Assembly: GCA_024279745.1 (NCBI GenBank)
Contig: JAJRRE010000451.1
Coordinates: 1 to 6,358 of the forward strand
Direction of reading: 5' to 3'
DNA: 6,358 nucleotides
From: Alphaproteobacteria bacterium
Lineage (GTDB): Bacteria > Pseudomonadota > Alphaproteobacteria > Rhizobiales > Hyphomicrobiaceae
Shown here: one piece after another, positions 5,021 through 6,358 of the stretch
How the letters are laid out: every line of letters begins with the position of its first letter
Position numbering within the stretch: the first letter of the stretch is position 1
Translations under genes and position numbers: made by a program
The notes under the pieces: generated by a model
Seen by the model: the letters and a program-made list of their open reading frames with translations, nothing else
Told to the model about the DNA's origin: nothing
Databases searched by the model: none

Positions 5021-6358
5021 ATGACGACCACAACATCGTCGCCACTGTTAAATGCTCTGCTCACCCGGCAACACATCATTATTTCCGTGGTTATAAGTTT
5101 AGCCCTTGCAATCCTGGCTATTGCGCCGTTCCGCGCAGAAGCGCGCCGCCCACGCCTGCCGGAAATTCGTCTCAGCGCCACCAATCAGGTTCCCGTTTGC
5201 GTAACACCGCAGCGGCTTACCGCTTATATGCACTCGCGCAACCGCAGCCGGAAATTACGTCGTCTTTATAAAAACATCGCGTTTTATTACCGCAAGCACG
5301 GCGAGGAATTGGGCGTTCGCTGGGATTATGCGTTTTTCCAGATGCTGATCGAAACCAATTATCTGACCTATCGAACCGGCCGTGGCCGCTGGGGCGACGT
5401 CAAGACAACCGCCTTTAACTTCGCCGGTATTGGCACAACGGGCGGCGGCGTACCGGGCAACACATTCCCCAACGTCTCGACCGGCGTGAAAGCCCAGATC
5501 CAGCATTTGATTGCTTACTCGGGAGAATACCAACGCAATCCGACGGCAGCGCGCACCAGGCTCAAGCAGCGCGATATAATTGAGATTTCGCGCAAACTAC
5601 GCCGCCCGGTGCGTTTTGACGATCTGGCCGGCCGCTGGGCGGTGGACCGCAAATATGCCAATTCAATCGAATGGGTTGCGCGCCGCTTTCGCAAGAAATA
5701 TTGCACCGGCAGGATGTTGCAAATCGCCAAGGCACAAGCCCGCCAGCGCGCTGAGCGCCGTGGCAACCGCCGTATTAGCGCTGTTCCGGCGCCGCGCCGC
5801 GCCGCGCGCCCCAGCAGATTTTCTGGCATCGCGCCTCCTGCACCAAGACGCGCAGCACGTCCCCGCTTGGCCCCGGCTCGTGAAGCTGCAAGACGCGCCG
5901 CCGCCCGCCAAGCGGCCATGCGCCAGGCAGAACGTGCGCGCCAGCTGGCCACCTATCATGAACGCCAGCGCAACAAAGAACGGCGCACCGCCGCCAGACA
6001 GACTTCTGTGGCCACCAAGGCGAACACAGCCCGCAATGTCAAACGGCGCCAACGACGCTCTGAAGCACTGGCGCGCAAGGCCCTGACATCGGCGCGCCGA
6101 GACAATAACAATCGGCGCTCAGCGCTTAGCGCCGCGCCGCGCCTGGCCGGGTTTGCTGCCAGCTCAAGAGGTCTTGCCGCCTCTCCCAGGGGCACATTGC
6201 GCCCCAGCAACGCCAAACGCTGCGCCGTTGTTACCGCCAGCTATGGCGGCCGCAAGACCGTGCTCATCAAAGCTAATTCAAACGGCACAACGACGTACAC
6301 AGCGCTCACCGTATTAACCGGGTTTGAGAAATCCATGACAGCGAATTTCCTGCGCTCC
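5021..6358 (+). CDS. Secreted glucosaminidase-domain protein with Arg-rich linker (second paralogue, 3' end beyond window)
   Basis: The frame is open from ATG 5021 to the window edge (446 residues, no stop). A signal peptide has its hydrophobic core at 18-36 and an AEA cleavage site ending at 41. The glucosaminidase domain (about 60-228) aligns with the upstream gene: VCVTPQRL (59-66), WDYAFFQMLIETNYL (101-115) with presumed catalytic Glu111, FNFAGIGTTGGG (132-143), TGVKAQIQHLI (154-164). A 6-residue insertion, rich in Arg and Gly, follows the Glu motif. Cys60 and Cys228 match the pair in the first copy. Residues about 229-400 are a linker with 42 Arg and many Ala, containing PAPRRAARP twice. 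The C-terminal domain starts at Cys401 (CAVVTASYGGRKTVLIKA) and is cut by the window. Peptidoglycan hydrolysis is inferred; the linker may bind anionic wall, lipopolysaccharide or nucleic acid. Confidence 0.85.
   Translation, partial: MTTTTSSPLLNALLTRQHIIISVVISLALAILAIAPFRAEARRPRLPEIRLSATNQVPVCVTPQRLTAYMHSRNRSRKLRRLYKNIAFYYRKHGEELGVRWDYAFFQMLIETNYLTYRTGRGRWGDVKTTAFNFAGIGTTGGGVPGNTFPNVSTGVKAQIQHLIAYSGEYQRNPTAARTRLKQRDIIEISRKLRRPVRFDDLAGRWAVDRKYANSIEWVARRFRKKYCTGRMLQIAKAQARQRAERRGNRRISAVPAPRRAARPSRFSGIAPPAPRRAARPRLAPAREAARRAAARQAAMRQAERARQLATYHERQRNKERRTAARQTSVATKANTARNVKRRQRRSEALARKALTSARRDNNNRRSALSAAPRLAGFAASSRGLAASPRGTLRPSNAKRCAVVTASYGGRKTVLIKANSNGTTTYTALTVLTGFEKSMTANFLRS
5786..5863 (+). repeat. 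Repeated PAPRRAARP nonapeptide in the Arg-rich linker
   Basis: The nonapeptide occurs at residues 256-264 (5786-5812) and 273-281 (5837-5863). The two copies use different codons at most positions (for example CCG GCG CCG against CCT GCA CCA), so the identity is at the protein level and is not a fresh DNA duplication. Confidence 0.6.

Noticed and set aside
4882..5271. 129-codon plus-strand frame between and into the second paralogue
   Set aside because: It overlaps the signal peptide and first domain of the second paralogue in another frame and has no domain of its own.
5515..6086. Long Arg/Ala-rich frames on both strands
   Set aside because: They are by-products of the GC-rich Arg codons of the second paralogue's linker, which is open through the whole stretch in frame with the glucosaminidase domain.

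Overview
The window looks like chromosomal DNA of an alphaproteobacterium, probably of the Hyphomicrobiales/Rhizobiales type. The grounds are a moderately GC-rich coding style, a pteridine-reductase-like SDR beside folB, exported glucosaminidase-domain proteins, and a near-consensus CtrA box (TTAA-N7-TTTAC) in a promoter. This placement is an inference; there is no rRNA or other marker gene to confirm it.

Layout. At the left edge (1-174) the minus strand carries the N-terminus of an unrecognised single-span membrane or exported protein whose 3' end lies outside the window. Then comes about 935 bp (175-1109) without a convincing gene, visibly more AT-rich than the coding DNA, with several small palindromes and degenerate direct repeats. 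Everything after that is on the plus strand: an AIM24/TIGR00266-family protein (1110-1964), an SDR oxidoreductase with a PTR1-type Asp-Tyr-Lys active site (2057-2959), dihydroneopterin aldolase FolB (3068-3481), and two tandem, divergent paralogues of a secreted glucosaminidase-domain protein (3679-4857 and 5021 to beyond 6358).

How they work together. The SDR and FolB form a small pterin/folate module: FolB makes 6-hydroxymethyl-7,8-dihydropterin from dihydroneopterin, and the SDR is best read as a dihydropteridine/dihydrofolate-type reductase. The AIM24 gene is upstream on the same strand but has no obvious functional link. The two glucosaminidase paralogues are a separate unit. Both have a signal peptide, a catalytic-type Glu in M-L-[VI]-E-T-N-Y-L, bracketing cysteines, a low-complexity linker and a small C-terminal domain with the motif TASYGG. 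The linkers differ sharply: Ala/Gly/Ser/Thr-rich in the first copy and extremely Arg-rich in the second. The CtrA-like box before the first copy suggests cell-cycle-linked control of wall remodelling.

The most interesting parts are this glucosaminidase pair with its uncharacterised C-terminal domain and charged linker, the CtrA-like promoter, and an 11-bp triplicated element just upstream of the second copy. No mobile element, CRISPR array, tRNA or rRNA was found.
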